From positions 1 to 5,208 of the forward strand of contig JAQVUB010000226.1 in assembly GCA_028699735.1 (NCBI GenBank): a DNA stretch of 5,208 nucleotides, written 5' to 3'. The notes beneath the pieces are model-generated. The model did not search any database and was not told the origin of the DNA. It worked only from the letters and a program-made list of their open reading frames with translations. This document shows, one piece after another, positions 5,078 through 5,208 of the stretch (position 1 is the stretch's first letter; every line of letters begins with the position of its first letter). The DNA is from Lentisphaeria bacterium (GTDB taxonomy: Bacteria > Verrucomicrobiota > Lentisphaeria > Oligosphaerales > Oligosphaeraceae). A program made the position numbers and the translations under genes.

Positions 5078-5208
5078 ATGCTGATTGACATTCATGTGCA
5101 TTGTATGCGGAAGATATCTCTGCCGTATTGCTTTGGTACTGAGCCGATGATCTGGCCGGAAAAGCTCTTGTCTTTGTATGACCAGGCCGGTATAGCGATG
5201 GGGGTCTT
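5078..5208 (+). CDS. Amidohydrolase-type metal-dependent hydrolase, 3' partial
   Basis: Only the first 43 codons are in the window. The start MLIDIHVHC carries the I-D-x-H-x-H pattern at residues 3-8. In amidohydrolase (TIM-barrel) families, this first-strand motif supplies two histidine metal ligands. The following segment, with EPMIWPEKLLSLYDQAGI, fits the early helix that often follows in amidohydrolase-2-type proteins, where a line such as 'leamdeaGI' precedes the second strand. A good ribosome-binding site supports the ATG. The substrate cannot be inferred from this fragment; PHP or TatD-type hydrolases, which also begin with DxHxH, remain possible. It follows the Ddl-like gene in the same direction after copy B of the composite repeat, so it may be part of the same transcription unit. 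Confidence 0.65.
   Translation, partial: MLIDIHVHCMRKISLPYCFGTEPMIWPEKLLSLYDQAGIAMGV

Overview
The window holds five protein genes, all on the + strand and head to tail. In order they are a MurF-type Mur ligase (its 5' part lies outside the window), a CapA-family metallophosphatase-like protein, a MurI-like aspartate/glutamate racemase, a Ddl-like ATP-grasp ligase, and the first 43 codons of an amidohydrolase-type metal-dependent hydrolase. Every gene-to-gene junction is filled by a member of one family of AT-ended, CACGAAA-rich intergenic repeats. No RNA gene, IS transposase, CRISPR array or phage gene was seen.

Organism: the DNA has moderately high GC in the genes and AT-rich, repeat-filled spacers. 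Spacers of the TTTTTTAACMACGAAA type, which translate to strings such as NHEKHEKTRK or TTKDTK, are from memory typical of Lentisphaerota, Kiritimatiellota and related PVC-group genomes. That placement is a guess from recollection, not a result.

Layout: 1-1178 murF (5' partial); 1184-1227 short repeat, also the leader of the next gene; 1229-2440 CapA-like gene, whose last eight codons lie in the next repeat; 2407-2544 near-perfect long palindrome; 2556-3449 racemase, whose stop codon comes from the next repeat; 3440-3747 large composite repeat, copy A; 3768-4748 Ddl-like ligase; 4747-5067 the same composite repeat, copy B; 5078 onward amidohydrolase start.

How the genes may work together: a racemase (D-Glu or D-Asp), a Ddl-like ligase (joins amino acids with ATP) and a MurF (adds a dipeptide to a UDP-linked tripeptide) are together the outline of making a peptidoglycan stem peptide. 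However, the Ddl-like and MurI-like proteins lack family signature motifs, so a specialised D-amino-acid peptide is also possible. The roles of the CapA-like protein and the hydrolase are open.

The most unusual feature is the composite repeat. It has a small perfect hairpin, then an array of an invariant 8-mer (ACACGGAC) with variable 3-base spacers, a 67-base conserved core, and the same 8+3 array inverted, all inside AT-rich inverted ends. Two copies flank the Ddl-like gene as direct repeats.
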